NCBI GenBank assembly: GCA_022419385.1
Contig: JAJUBI010000008.1
Location: forward strand, 1-64,000
Direction of reading: 5' to 3'
Length of the DNA stretch: 64,000 bases
Source: Paraconiothyrium sp. Pb-2020
Lineage: Eukaryota > Ascomycota > Dothideomycetes > Pleosporales > Didymosphaeriaceae
Shown here: positions 45,974 to 56,664 of the stretch, piece after piece
Numbering within the stretch: position 1 is the stretch's first letter
How the letters are laid out: each line of letters opens with the position of its first letter
Notes under the pieces: model-generated
The model's input: only the letters and a program-made list of their open reading frames with translations
Database searches by the model: none
Told to the model about the DNA's origin: nothing
Translations under genes and position numbers: made by a program

Positions 45974-47180
45974 ATGAACGTGAGTCGTCCGGCGTTGTAG
46001 CCGGAAATCGATTTGCTGATATGAACAGCCTCTACACGATATTCTCTCTTCGATCGACCCGAGCAAGGCGCGTATCTTCTCTACTACGCCTCCGGTCCAG
46101 CGGTTGGGTACCGGTTCTCCGAAACCTGCCACGGGTGCTCAGCGCCCGCCCCAGCGTCCCGCTCAGCCCGCGAACGGTACTTCGGAAACGTCGGCCTTAA
46201 AACGCAAAGCATCCAACCCAGGCGATATAGGACAGACGAAAGTACCGCGGAAAGATGCGCCTATACCACTGGCACCGACCAACGGCGCTCGGTCGGGCTC
46301 AGCCCCTGCCGGAGCACGATCGACCTCCACCACCCCTACGACTTCGATGCCTTACCGAGGAACAGCAGGTTTGGGCACCTCCAAGCCCCCAAATCCGCAG
46401 GCTAAGAAGCCATCAGCTGCTGGGACTGGACAAACAGCAGCCGCCAAGGCACCATCCTCTACCGCTAGACCGACCATTCCGCGACCCGCAGCAGCACCAC
46501 CTGGAGCCGCAGCAGCACCAGTGAGAAAGGCGGGAGGTTATCTAGCCATGTTGCAGAAGGCAAAAGAGAAGGATGCAACGAAGCCTGCTGCTCCTCCTGC
46601 CAAGCCCGAGCCGACCAAGATCATGTCTAAGAAGGAGCGGGACGCTGCCCGGCTTGCAGCCAAATCAGGTGGCAAAGGCAAGAAGCCACTTGCCGGGCCT
46701 CCAGGACGAGGCACTGATCCGAAGACGGGTGGTTCCACCAGTGCTGTGCAAGAGAAACGGAAACCAGCAGACCTCGGTTATCAGGGCACCGCTCGTCCGG
46801 CCGTCAAGAAGCCCGCCGACATTGGGTATAAAGGCACAGCCAGGCCAGCGGCTGGTGCATCATCTGCTGCTCGTCCCGGTGCGACACCTGCTGCCAAGAA
46901 GAAGCCCAAACCCGTCCAGGATCGTTACGCTGGGTACGCCGACTGGTCGGACCTGGATGATATGGAAGACGAGGAGGAAGATTATGACTCCGAAGGCTCG
47001 TCTGATATGGAGGCCGGCATGTGGGATGTCGAGGAGGAGAATGCCAAGGCGCTCAAGGTTGCTAAGCAGGAAGATGCTGAAGCACTCGCGCACGAGAACG
47101 AGCTCAAGCGGATAAAGCAAGAACGCATGAGGAAACTAGCCGCTATGAACAAAGCCGCGGCGGCTAAGAGAAAGTACTAG
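45974..47180 (+). CDS. SPT2: SPT2-family chromatin protein
   Basis: A 6-nt first exon (45974-45979, ATG AAC) is spliced over 49 nt to 46029-47180, giving 385 residues and placing L-H-D-I-L-S-S-I at the N-terminus. Most of the protein is low-complexity Ala/Pro/Lys/Thr. Two copies of K-P-A-D-(L/I)-G-Y-x-G-T-A-R-P-A occur in the middle. The C-terminus has Y-A-D-W-S-D-L-D-D-M-E-D-E-E-E-D-Y, then E-L-K-R-I-K-Q-E-R-M-R-K, the conserved SPT2 domain that binds histone H3/H4. Spt2 helps keep nucleosomes over transcribed genes. Without the micro-exon no good ATG is available. Confidence 0.88.
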
Positions 47181-47772
47181 ACTTCTACGATCATGATTAC
47201 GTTTATGGAGTTATTGGGTTATATTTACGGCATACCACAGGGGGCGTTGTTTGCACATCTTCGACTTGCATAGCCATGGTGCTTGGGGGACGGAAGCTTG
47301 GGGAATTCACTGCGACTCTTATCGGCGCTATTTCACGATTGTCGTTTTCGTAAGTTCAATCGAAGAGCAGCATTACAATGACAGACACCTGTCGGTGATA
47401 GAACCTTTGGTATTCACACCCCCTATTGATAATCGATCTGTATCTAGTATCTCTACAAAAGTTCGGACTCGTGGTCGTAATGCAAAATGGTTAACATGAC
47501 GATACAAAACATGGAAGGGAGCAATCAAATAGCGACTACAAGTGAGACAGCGCGAGCGCAAACGACGCAACTTAGCTTGACACTTGACACTTCACAGGCA
47601 TGCCACTTCACCTTTTCGCACCGTATTTGCGCATAAAGCACCGCCTTACTTCGTATCTACTCCTACACCGCAACGAAACGTTGCGAAATCGACTTATCCT
47701 ATTCTCGCAGCCTTTGGCCATCGGTAACACAGACTTTACAACAAACATCGGCAACGCGCGTCGTAGCGTCAA
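47181..47772. other. Intergenic, 0.6 kb
   Basis: 3' region of SPT2 and promoter of the next gene, both on the + strand. No motif or RNA gene is recognised. Confidence 0.5.
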
Positions 47773-49689
47773 ATGGGTCCTCAAAAGGCCGTAGAGCCAG
47801 AGCTGATTCCGGAGTTCGTCCCCGCACCACTATTCTCTCCTCGGCCCTCACACAACTTGCCACACTTAGTCGATATGGATGTTGATGAGCTGTCCGTGAC
47901 CGAGCATCAACATGACGACCTGTTTTGGAATAGCACGCTAGAAGAGAAGGGTGACCAGGTCGTGCCAGAGCATGATGTTCTGGGCCGAGTGGAAGGGACC
48001 CCCAGGGCATACTGGGTGAAGGACTTGCCGCATGCTGAGGTAATCACAAGAGGAGATGAGGTTACTGGCACTCCCAACCACGGTGGCCCTGTGGCACAAG
48101 ACTTCGCCTTTGAAGCAAGCGGTCCTTCAAGCCCATCACCTGCATCGCGGTTCCCAAACTGGGATCTTTACGCACCACGTACGCCGCCCACGCCCTCGTG
48201 GCCTGAACGCTCGGATTCTCTCAATCGCACACACTTCGAGCCGGCTGTTTTGCAACGTAGCTCTATACACGCATTGCCAGATCCCGCCATAGGACAGGAT
48301 GAGCGGCCATACGATCCGCAAAAAATGCGTGGTGGCGGACAGTTGGCCGCGTATGAACTCAATTTACCCCCTCATGTATTGGGTAACATTACGGCTTTCG
48401 CTGAGGCTGATCCCCTAAAGAATTATGGTCAGACGAGGGAATATGAAGCACTGCCTACAGTCGGTTTCAGGATAGATGGGGAGCCCATCGGACGTACTGA
48501 GGAAATGCAGGGTGCAATGCGAAGTTATCCATTGCCGTGGTATGGCGATTTTACAAGACCGAGTACGGAGGATCTGGAGGATGTGTATCTACCGCCTGAG
48601 TCAGCGGCAGAAGCTTCGAAAGTCACGTCCACGTCCGTTTCTTCGGCGCCTGCACGAATACATGCAGTCGAGCAACCTTCCATAGCATGTGCACCTGATA
48701 TTCCAGAGCGCTCAGCTTTAAGGAACGATCGAGCAGCCGAAGAGTCTACTTTGATGAACGGTATCGGAGATAAAGAGCTTGCTGAATCGCAGAAGCAGGT
48801 GCCCACAACATCCAAAAAGCTGAACCCTCTGCTACCGCGTAGAAACGGCATTCTTACTGACACTGTAGACGATTTGCATCCAACGCACCGGCAATCTCCA
48901 CCTTCAGAAACCAATGGCAGATCTCGCACACCGCCTTCCCTCCACCTTAACGACACTATCCCCTCCACATCCTCAACCATACCACCTCCGCACGCCCATC
49001 CCCCAGGCTTCACCACAGACGACAAAGTGCCATCCCACGATTCCCGCGATGCACAGCTTCGCGCCATCCTGAATTACTACGAGCAAACTCTAACAAGACA
49101 AGCAGCATCTATCCGCAACCTCCACAAGATCATCGACAAACTCACAGACCGCTGCGACTACTACGAGCACGACCTCCTCCCCAACACCCTAACGCACTGG
49201 TCCGAGACGAACCACGAAAACCACGCCCTCGCCGCTGGACTCAGGCAAACCGAAGAAGAAAACGCCTTGCTCTGGGGCTTCCTAGAGTTCTCTCAGAAAT
49301 TGCTCCATCTGTGCTGGCAACGGGACGAGGCGGTGTTAGTCACAGCGCGCACGATGCGCGAGCGGAAGACGCACCGCGCGAATTGCGCAATGCTGGAGCG
49401 GCTGGTAATCAGCTTTGGGCCGGGGAGGGGAGGAGGAAAGGAGAGGACGAGGGGTGAGAGCCCATTTAGGGATGATCTAGAGCAGTTGGTTTTTGTGTGC
49501 GAGCAGAATCTGAAGGTGTTTGGGGAGGATTTGGAAGATTGGAATGGGAATCTTGAGGTTATTCAGGGGGTGAGGGTGGAGAGGGAGAATGGAGGAGATG
49601 GGGTTGGGGTGGAGAGGGAGAATGGAGGAGATGGGGTTGGGGTGGAGTATGAGGATGTGAGGTCGCGAGACGGGGTTCGTGATGTTTAG
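47773..49689 (+). CDS. Hypothetical protein with C-terminal coiled coil
   Basis: One uninterrupted exon of 638 residues. The first two thirds are Pro/Ser/Thr-rich and look disordered. From about residue 430 the sequence turns helical (L-R-A-I-L-N-Y-Y-E-Q-T-L-T-R-Q-A-A-S-I-R-N-L-H-K repeats of heptad type, then H-W-S-E-T-N-H-E-N-H-A-L), suggesting a coiled coil. The C-terminus carries two exact copies of V-E-R-E-N-G-G-D-G-V-G encoded by a 33-bp tandem repeat. I recognise no named family; cytoskeletal or scaffold roles are possible but unsupported. Its place among housekeeping genes suggests a conserved gene. Confidence 0.75.
   Translation: MGPQKAVEPELIPEFVPAPLFSPRPSHNLPHLVDMDVDELSVTEHQHDDLFWNSTLEEKGDQVVPEHDVLGRVEGTPRAYWVKDLPHAEVITRGDEVTGTPNHGGPVAQDFAFEASGPSSPSPASRFPNWDLYAPRTPPTPSWPERSDSLNRTHFEPAVLQRSSIHALPDPAIGQDERPYDPQKMRGGGQLAAYELNLPPHVLGNITAFAEADPLKNYGQTREYEALPTVGFRIDGEPIGRTEEMQGAMRSYPLPWYGDFTRPSTEDLEDVYLPPESAAEASKVTSTSVSSAPARIHAVEQPSIACAPDIPERSALRNDRAAEESTLMNGIGDKELAESQKQVPTTSKKLNPLLPRRNGILTDTVDDLHPTHRQSPPSETNGRSRTPPSLHLNDTIPSTSSTIPPPHAHPPGFTTDDKVPSHDSRDAQLRAILNYYEQTLTRQAASIRNLHKIIDKLTDRCDYYEHDLLPNTLTHWSETNHENHALAAGLRQTEEENALLWGFLEFSQKLLHLCWQRDEAVLVTARTMRERKTHRANCAMLERLVISFGPGRGGGKERTRGESPFRDDLEQLVFVCEQNLKVFGEDLEDWNGNLEVIQGVRVERENGGDGVGVERENGGDGVGVEYEDVRSRDGVRDV
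49576..49641 (+). repeat. 33-bp in-frame coding tandem repeat, two exact copies
   Basis: Two identical 33-bp units (49576-49608 and 49609-49641), each starting GTGGAGAGGGAGAATGGAGG, followed by a diverged GTGGAGTATGAGG. They add 11 codons per copy to the hypothetical protein without changing frame. This is a candidate for length variation between strains. Confidence 0.9.
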
Positions 49690-50335
49690 AGTGGGTTTAG
49701 CTGGGTTTGTATGATTGCGTAGATACCCATTGATTTTAGGTTGCGCTCTCTTTTATGTTGTTTAGAAGGACTCATTGGCTTCACACAAATATTCAAACTT
49801 TTCGACTTCGGATACCTCCACAAGTCTCTGCAGAATTCCTACCGAGCGCCAGTGTTGGTACTCTGTGAGCCCCTTCAAGGAGACGGGTATTTGGACCCCA
49901 CAGTCTTCAGCTCTTGTCCAAAATAGCATGCGACACGTCTAGGCCACCAATCAGGAATCAATTACGGTAATAAATCACTCCCACACGCATGTAGCCCCAT
50001 TGTAACTTAGCAACGGTATATAACAGTAGTTTGCATGTTGGTACTACGAATGTAAAATACAGAGACGATGGGTACGAGGCCGATGTTTACAAAAGATGTT
50101 GCTGCTGCGGTGGGTGGCGGTGGTCGGGGTCTTGCTATGTTGTAAATGAGCTTTGTGTTAATACAGGCGGATGGCTAAATCTGGAAATGGATTTAGTAAG
50201 GTAGGCTGAATTTAGGTGGTAGTAGATGGCTCAAAAAGTAAGGGTATGCTTGTATGATTCGGTATATGTCGCATCATCATCCTTTGTGTTCTTTAGGTAT
50301 CGTACGTATAATCCGTGCCGCAAGCCTTCGATTTT
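49690..50335. other. Intergenic between convergent genes
   Basis: Holds the 3' ends of the hypothetical gene and the thiolase-like gene. Short frames only; nothing else is seen. Confidence 0.5.
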
Positions 50336-52123
50336 TCATATCCTGGAATGTCTTTCGAAGCTGAACAGCGACCTTCCTTTCCGCTCGCTGTCTTGTTCCA
50401 CCCAGCCACTCTTACCCACGATCTCCCCGGTACCCTCTGCCATCTGCCGCAGTGTACTTTCGTCGCCATGGTTAGCCAGGAAGCGCTTGCCATTACTTTC
50501 CAATCTACCGACAATGTACCCCCTGAGTGGCGTGCCGTCGCGATTGAACTCTACGGTATAGGTCTAGATATGGTCAGCCGCATTGCCTCCTACATTATCT
50601 TCTTTGCTCGAGTAAGGTCTTACCTCAACGGTTGCTTCGCCTTCAGGCCGCTCATCAATATCCGGGACCTCCACATCCTTGATCTCGTGCGGCAGGGGAT
50701 TCTCTTGCGGGTACACACCCTCTGCTCTTGGACCCTTTGACAATATCACCACATACTGATAGCTCAGCACCCCGCCATTACACAGTATTAGCCCCGTTCT
50801 GCCCTTACCCTCCCGAATCGCTCTTGTCATCGCGGTCAGTGCATGCATGCTGTAGTTGTTTCCGGCGCCGCCAAAGCTAGTCAACCCTCCTAAAAGCGTC
50901 AAACTCTTTTTGCTGCCAGTTATCGGGAGACCAAGATGCTGCGCAGCCAGTTTCGGAACAATAGGGAAGCAGGAGTAGATATCGAAGAGATCAATGTCGA
51001 CAACGGATATTTGCGCAAGCGATAAAGCTGCATCGAGAGACCTCGATATACTAGGCGATGTGTAAAAGTTCGGGCGGTTCCAGAAGTACGCGGCATCTGA
51101 GGTCCCGGCTCCGGAATGTGGGTAGACCCATTTGGCTTCTGGGATACCGAGTTCGCGTGCGTAGGTTGTGGAGGTGACTAGACAGGCGGCAGCGAGGTTG
51201 ACGGTGTTGAATGCGTTCATGAGTAACGGATCTACAGCATGTCAGTCTATCCTGGCATGTTGCGTACGTACGCTTTGAAGTCTTACAGGGAAAGCATATC
51301 ATTCTGTTCTTTTTGTCCACGGTCCCGATCTTCTCTTCGGAGTCGTACTTTCCATGAGACCAAGCAACCTCGTTTTGACTTGCTACCCTGGAGAACTCTG
51401 CATACAGCTTTGCGCTCTCTTCGTTGTTTGCTTTGAGACTTTGGCCTCTATGCGCTCGGAATGCGTTTTCGTAAAGTGGGTATACTTGGATAGGTGTACC
51501 AAAGTCATGCGCAGCACCGAGATCTACGGGGGTATGAACATGCAACTCTTCTGGGGAAACGGATGACTTACTCGAGCCAAGATCCATGCCTGTTGGGGTA
51601 AAGACAGACTCCACAGATTGCGATGGTTCCGTCCAACCTGGCGGTGGTAGCTTGCCTGCAACCGCACATGCAGATACTGGATGCATCAGCACATCCTAGT
51701 CCATCACGGTGGACTCATTCATTGTCGAAATCTAATCTTAAGAGAACAAAACTTACGAGACGCCAAAGCTTCACCGCCTGCGACGACAGCAACCTTGCTC
51801 TCTCCCCGCGCTACTCGTTTCGCTGCTTCGTCGAGCAACTTCCCTGGCTTATCACCGCCATGCTCAGAGTAGAACTTATGTTTTGGCTCAACGTCCAGTT
51901 TGGCGGCAAGTAAGCCTGGTAGGTCAGGGTACGGCCATGTCCACGTTTTCACTACGGCGACACTGTCTATAGACGACTGCAGTGTTGTAGCATCAGATGT
52001 AGAAGCATCTTTGATAGCGGCGAGTATCGCTTCATGAATAAGGACGGCGGGTTCCGTTGGATTGGAAGAGCGGTTCTTGATGTCACCAACACCGATGATT
52101 ACTGGAGTCTCTGAGGGAGACAT
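50336..52123 (-). CDS. Thiolase-like protein (acetyl-CoA acetyltransferase family, type 1 with extra C-terminal domain)
   Basis: Five exons (52123-51757, 51676-51572, 51523-51287, 51231-50624, 50563-50336) give 514 residues in consistent phase. The thiolase fold begins V-I-I-G-V-G-D-I. Further on are G-G-E-A-L-A-S, G-T-P-I-Q-V-Y-P-L-Y-E-N-A-F-R and N-A-F-N-T-V-N-L-A-A-A, and the later half has D-L-F-D-I-Y-S-C-F-P and G-G-L-T-S-F-G-G-A-G-N-N-Y-S. The last exon looks like the extra domain of type 1 thiolase-like proteins (V-E-F-N-R-D-G-T-P-L-R-G). The classical active-site cysteine context is not obvious, so it may not condense acetyl-CoA. Location is probably peroxisome or cytosol; no clear PTS1 is seen. 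Confidence 0.8.
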
Positions 52124-53063
52124 GTCGCGAGATCCAAGAACACCTGCGTACGCTCAAGGGTGCGTTAAGGCATCGCTAGAGAGGCTCCGTTGTTTGGAGG
52201 TGCCTTCGCTATGCGCGAGTCGTGATTGGAGATGGGGAGACACGGTCTGCCGAGGTCTTTGTGGGGTACCGGTGCACAGGCGTGCTGTGAACTCCGCAGC
52301 ACAACTCGAAGACTTTTTCTTTTCCTTGGAGCACGTCTCTGTGTACACATATGTTGCGTTTGTGATCTCTACGGCGACTGTCTTTACTGAGGTATAGACC
52401 ACGATTTTTTGACAGTGTATCCCATTCATGCCCATGGTGTCTGTCCAGATGTCTCTTCGCCACACTCATTGGCTGCGCAGATCTAGAGGCGCCCCTTTTA
52501 TCGCATACTGTGGGTTGCTTGAAGAAGCAGACCACGGTGGAAAGGCAACAAGATCATTTCTGACTATGCGGGCAAGTTTGCTTGAGTTTTTGCATGAACT
52601 TATGAACCATGCGCAAGCTCCTGACGATCACAACACCCACACCTTTCATGTCGTGATTACCTAAATTCCGGGATCCCTTCCTAAAACACTAAGGTGCTCG
52701 CCTGAAACGGAACTTTCGCCGTGATCGTGCGTAGGCTATAACTACACAAGCTTTTTCACCGGCTTGACTAGGCGAATACACGCAACGGTTCAGAGAAACG
52801 GGAGGAATGATCTACCCGAAGGAGCATTTCTCGCGAGCGACTTCCTTAATTTCCAGGATTCATTGGAGGGACAATGCACGTAGACTCAGGAACCGGAACT
52901 ACTTCGCGTGAGCTACGAATCTACTCAGCGAAGCCGCGTCACTGCTCTCGGAATAGACTCTTTCTCTTTGATGTCCCACTACGTTGATGCTCGAGCACCA
53001 AACTACATAAGGCGCAGATGATCTCGGCCAACCCGTCGTGGTTCCTACCTTGTGATAAACGCC
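52124..53063. other. Intergenic, 0.9 kb
   Basis: Lies between the divergent thiolase-like gene and the small secreted protein gene. Overlapping frames at 52154-52535 on both strands carry no motif. It should hold both promoters. Confidence 0.5.
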
Positions 53064-53649
53064 ATGCAACCCTACTATCTTTCCCTCATTGCTCTCTCGA
53101 GCGCCGCGGCATTCGCAGCACCTGCTCCTGAACTCTCCACGCGATCCATAACATGTCTCAAGGTCGGTGCTACCGCTACAGCAACATGGACGAATTCCGC
53201 CGGCAAGACATGTAAATGGAGTGGGATTGTAGGGAGCAACTTTGGGACAAATAGCATCAATGGTGGAGAGTATGTTCTTTTTTATCGTCATACCATCTCT
53301 CAAGTTCAATGGCTTGATGAATAAAGGCTCCTAACAGAAGAATAGTTACTCGTGCAACGGGCGATGCGGAGCTGGTTGCAGTGGGACAGCGATAGGCAAC
53401 GTATACACACAGGACTGCTTCTCTCATGACATCTGCTCGTGGTTCAACAACGCTAGTGGAGGAGCTAGGTTCGTATATCTATTTCAATCAATGAAAGGCT
53501 GATATTGATACATAAACAGTGATGCGAACTGTGGTGCGGCGTACAATTCTGCTGTTGACGACACAGCTGGAGGGTTGCTCGCCGGCTGCTCTCAAACGAA
53601 CCCCAGCAACTCGGCCAGCAAACCGAGCACATCGCCGACATGTTCATAG
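53064..53649 (+). CDS. Small secreted cysteine-rich protein with a PLA2-like C-x3-HD-x-C motif
   Basis: Three exons (53064-53269, 53346-53468, 53520-53649) give 152 residues in phase. A signal peptide (MQPYYLSLIALSSAAAFAAP) precedes a mature part with ten cysteines. The centre reads C-N-G-R-C-G-A-G-C-S-G, then Q-D-C-F-S-H-D-I-C-S. The latter resembles the active-site helix of secreted phospholipase A2 (His-Asp flanked by cysteines), with the preceding Gly/Cys loop where calcium would bind. This is only a motif-level resemblance. The C-terminus is Ser/Thr/Pro-rich. Size and cysteine content fit an effector or a secreted enzyme. Confidence 0.75.
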
Positions 53650-53865
53650 TAAAACTCTAGAAGGCTTGCGGAGTCCCAAGGATTACAATTGGTCTGGTAT
53701 CGGGCGAAATTATCGCGACGAAGGAGTCAAAGGGGCTTTTGTTAAACAGAGCTTGGTCCACCGTTGGCATCCAATGTTACTAAATCAATATGCGAGAAGC
53801 GAATGAGAGCTTGCTGATTCCGATCCAGTCCGCAGAACCAGTGGCTTCTTACAAAGGTATCAGTC

Positions 53866-54321
53866 CTACTTTGTTTTCTCTGCCTCCACGACCCGTTTCA
53901 AGTCCTTATTCATCCTTACATAGCCCTCCCTCAATTCGTTCAATTTTCCCATAGCTGCAACTAACGGCGCCAAGACGCCAGAGAATCGTTCGACTTGAGT
54001 AAACCGCGTGGATTCTTCATCTCCCGCAACTCCTTCTAAGTGACACCAGTGCTCCGTATCGAAGATTATAAGTGTCAAAATGCTCCCATTCCATGGAAGC
54101 TCTTTTTCTGGGTTCAGGACTGAGACAATGTTGGTGTAAGATTGACTTTTATTGATGGTGATGGTCTGTTTGCTTCCCACGGTGAGCTCAGTGTGTGGTG
54201 GCTGCACTTCGATTGATGTGACAAAAGTATTCCATTCTGCCCATGGCTTCAAGCTCATCAATACACTCCATACTTGCGACGGACGTGCTGCGATGGTAAT
54301 GGATTCCTGAATTTCGTGCAT
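53866..54321 (-). CDS. SRPBCC-fold (polyketide cyclase/START-like) protein
   Basis: A single exon of 151 residues, unbroken. The opening I-Q-E-S-I-T-I-A-A-R-P-S-Q-V-W-S-V-L, then W-A-E-W-N-T-F-V, is the standard beginning of SRPBCC proteins, where the helix after the first strand lids a hydrophobic ligand pocket. A central run of beta-type sequence is followed by the long C-terminal helix (MGKLNELREGYVRMNKDL). These small proteins bind lipids or aromatic compounds, and a few are cyclases. No ligand can be inferred, and no polyketide synthase lies nearby. Confidence 0.8.
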   Translation of the reverse strand: MHEIQESITIAARPSQVWSVLMSLKPWAEWNTFVTSIEVQPPHTELTVGSKQTITINKSQSYTNIVSVLNPEKELPWNGSILTLIIFDTEHWCHLEGVAGDEESTRFTQVERFSGVLAPLVAAMGKLNELREGYVRMNKDLKRVVEAEKTK

Positions 54322-54708
54322 TTCTGTCCTGTTGGGATTGTTCTCAAAGACCGATGTTTAGGTTTCCGCGTTTAGATGAAGCTTCGAAATGATAAACTGG
54401 TCTTGTGGGGACTTTCATGTGTTTTATAAGTTCTAAGCTTGCTACTATCTCACGTGTCGCATTCATAACCTTTGTAGCCATCGCAGGACAAGGCAAGGCG
54501 GCGCGGCGTATATTACTGGCCGAAGTGATGACGTCGTCCAAGAGCGGAGGTTGTTTGCCCGGTCCTGCCAGGCTAAACGAAACAAGCGCATGCGCTACTC
54601 AGTTGCGCAACAACCTCGACGGACTGGTCCCAGAAGCTAGCAACGGTGTAAAGACTGAATGCAGTAGGATGATACAGGTCCAACTTCATGGAAACATGAA
54701 CTTGTCCG

Positions 54709-55565
54709 CTAAAGCGCCATAACACTGACCTGCGCTCCGCCCTTTTCTACCACCGCATGGTCCTCTGTCCCCTTCTTTTGCTTACTTTTCCCACTCATAC
54801 AAGTTGCGATAATGCAATTCCAAAGCGCGACCTTGGTATTCACAATGCTTGCCGATAACAACAAAACTCCCATGAAGCCAACTGTCATAATCGAACTCAC
54901 AATGTTGAGGGCATCGCTGATAGTATCAATGCTTCCTGCAATCATCTTTAACGCCTCAAGAAGTACCTTCTCGGAGGTTGTCAGCGCAATCTTCGTCTCT
55001 GGTCCGGCTACGAAGGCAAAGGCACCGAATTCTACAGCGAGTAGCGAGGAGCAGACAATTGCTGCGATCCAGAGGATCAGCGTGAGGACACTGATAAGCA
55101 CACGTGTAGTGCGCGAATTGCGCCTGAGATCACGAGGCGAGTGGCGAGCAGCGCGGTCGACGAAGAAGAGATAGATGATAGAAAGGGTTGACCAGAGTGC
55201 CTGCTTCAAGTCAGATTTGCGGATCATATTGCATGAGCTGAGCTGCCTACCGCTACGAAGATTACTATGGCGCGCATTGGTGTGCCATCGAGGTGTTCTA
55301 GCACTGGGACGAATGTGTACTGGAGGATTTGGACGCCATCGTTCTCTGGATCCAACGTGTCGATGGCTTCTACGAGTGCATGGGCCGATGCCGCCATATT
55401 GTAGTAGACGTATGTTACTACAATTGAGACCTATTAGGAATAACTCAAGCCATGATGGTCCCTCGGCTCACCGTATATACCGCAGACCAGCGCGACAAGG
55501 CTCAAAATGAATTGGATGATCCGGAAGATGGTCAGCAACACCTGCCTCACACGACCTTTCGCCAT
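54709..55565 (-). CDS. Multi-pass membrane protein of unknown function
   Basis: Three exons (55565-55473, 55430-55251, 55203-54709) give about 255 residues. Hydrophobic segments occur in exon 1 (IIQFILSLVALVCGIY), at the exon 2/3 join (A-L-W-S-T-L-S-I-I-Y-L-F-F), and twice to three times in exon 3 (VLISVLTLILWIAAIVC; IMTVGFMGVLLLSASIV), suggesting four or five passes as in MARVEL-like fungal proteins. The tail is Lys-rich and cytosolic. The first intron does not fit phase exactly: one extra G at the exon 1 donor (55471-55472) would explain it, like other one-base errors here. No family is confidently assigned. Confidence 0.6.
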
Positions 55566-56664
55566 GTTGACCTGACTGGATGCCCGAGAGTAGGGGGAAA
55601 AGAGTAGTCAAACAATCGGAGTTCTGCAAGCGACAATCACACCACACACAAGGAGTCCAGCTACCTGCGTCTCCATACACGAGGTCCGACACAGCTATAT
55701 ACATATCTCGGCACTGACTGCCACGTAGATGTTGCATAAATTAGCCAATAGTTTAGGACACTGACTCTCTCTGTCGTTCTCAATACTGCATATCCTAGTA
55801 GGCTGAGCCGTTCCACTGTAACTTGAACGGCATCATGGGGCGGAAACGCTCAAGCGCTCAAACACTGCATATGCAGCTAAAGGTGGTTGACCAGGATTGA
55901 AAACAAGCAAAGAGCAACCACACAATATCAGCGTAGAAACCTGTCAAGAAGCTACCAGAAAACGGTGTTTAATGCCCAAAAATTCTTTTCGGCAGGAAGA
56001 TCTGAAAGCCGGTGTCTCATCAGGTATGATGTTCTTCTTCTTAGTTGAAAACCAATTCTTGGGGTACCTCCAGTATCGCGACAACGCTGCGTCGCTTCCA
56101 ACGAGATAAATCGGCCCGTTTGCTTCGCCCCCCTTCGTACACGGACCGCGACGCTACAACACCATCCACAGAAGAAGAAGCTCATACCTGAAACGAAAGG
56201 TACACAGACTCGATTGCGCCCAAGAACACCCGTTCGTGCGCGCAAGGAGTTGTTTTCCCCACGCCTAGCGTCGCTGACCAGGATGCTGAAACATGAGGAG
56301 GCGGCGTAGTTTTTTTGGGCCAGCCTTCGATCAGATAATTGCATGTCGTGTAAGTCAGCGTGGAGAAAGTCGCAAGGCGGACTTTCAGTACAGTGTGTAT
56401 GATGGTTGGTTCCCCGGTCTCCACCACTCGGTAGGCTGAATACGATAGACTTGGCTGCGCCTCGACGCTTATGCGTGATGCAAAAACGAAGTTCCCAGCC
56501 TCTTTAGGGTTTCAAGTAAAACACCTCGTCGACGTCGAAGCCTTTTCTAAATTTTGTTAGTATTGAATCCTGAAAGAACCGAGCCTGACATTAACCACTG
56601 ATTCGGCTGCGCACTACAGCGGCAAGGCTCGCATACTCCAGGCACCGTGTAGAGACGCAAAAAG
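55566..56664. other. Intergenic between divergent genes
   Basis: 1.1 kb upstream of both the membrane-protein gene (-) and the second HET gene (+). Short frames at 55897-56427 have no motif. Confidence 0.5.

Noticed and set aside
46104..47180. Start of SPT2 at the TTG/GTG-type frame start
   Set aside because: It is not an ATG; the spliced 6-nt exon supplies an ATG and a plausible N-terminus.
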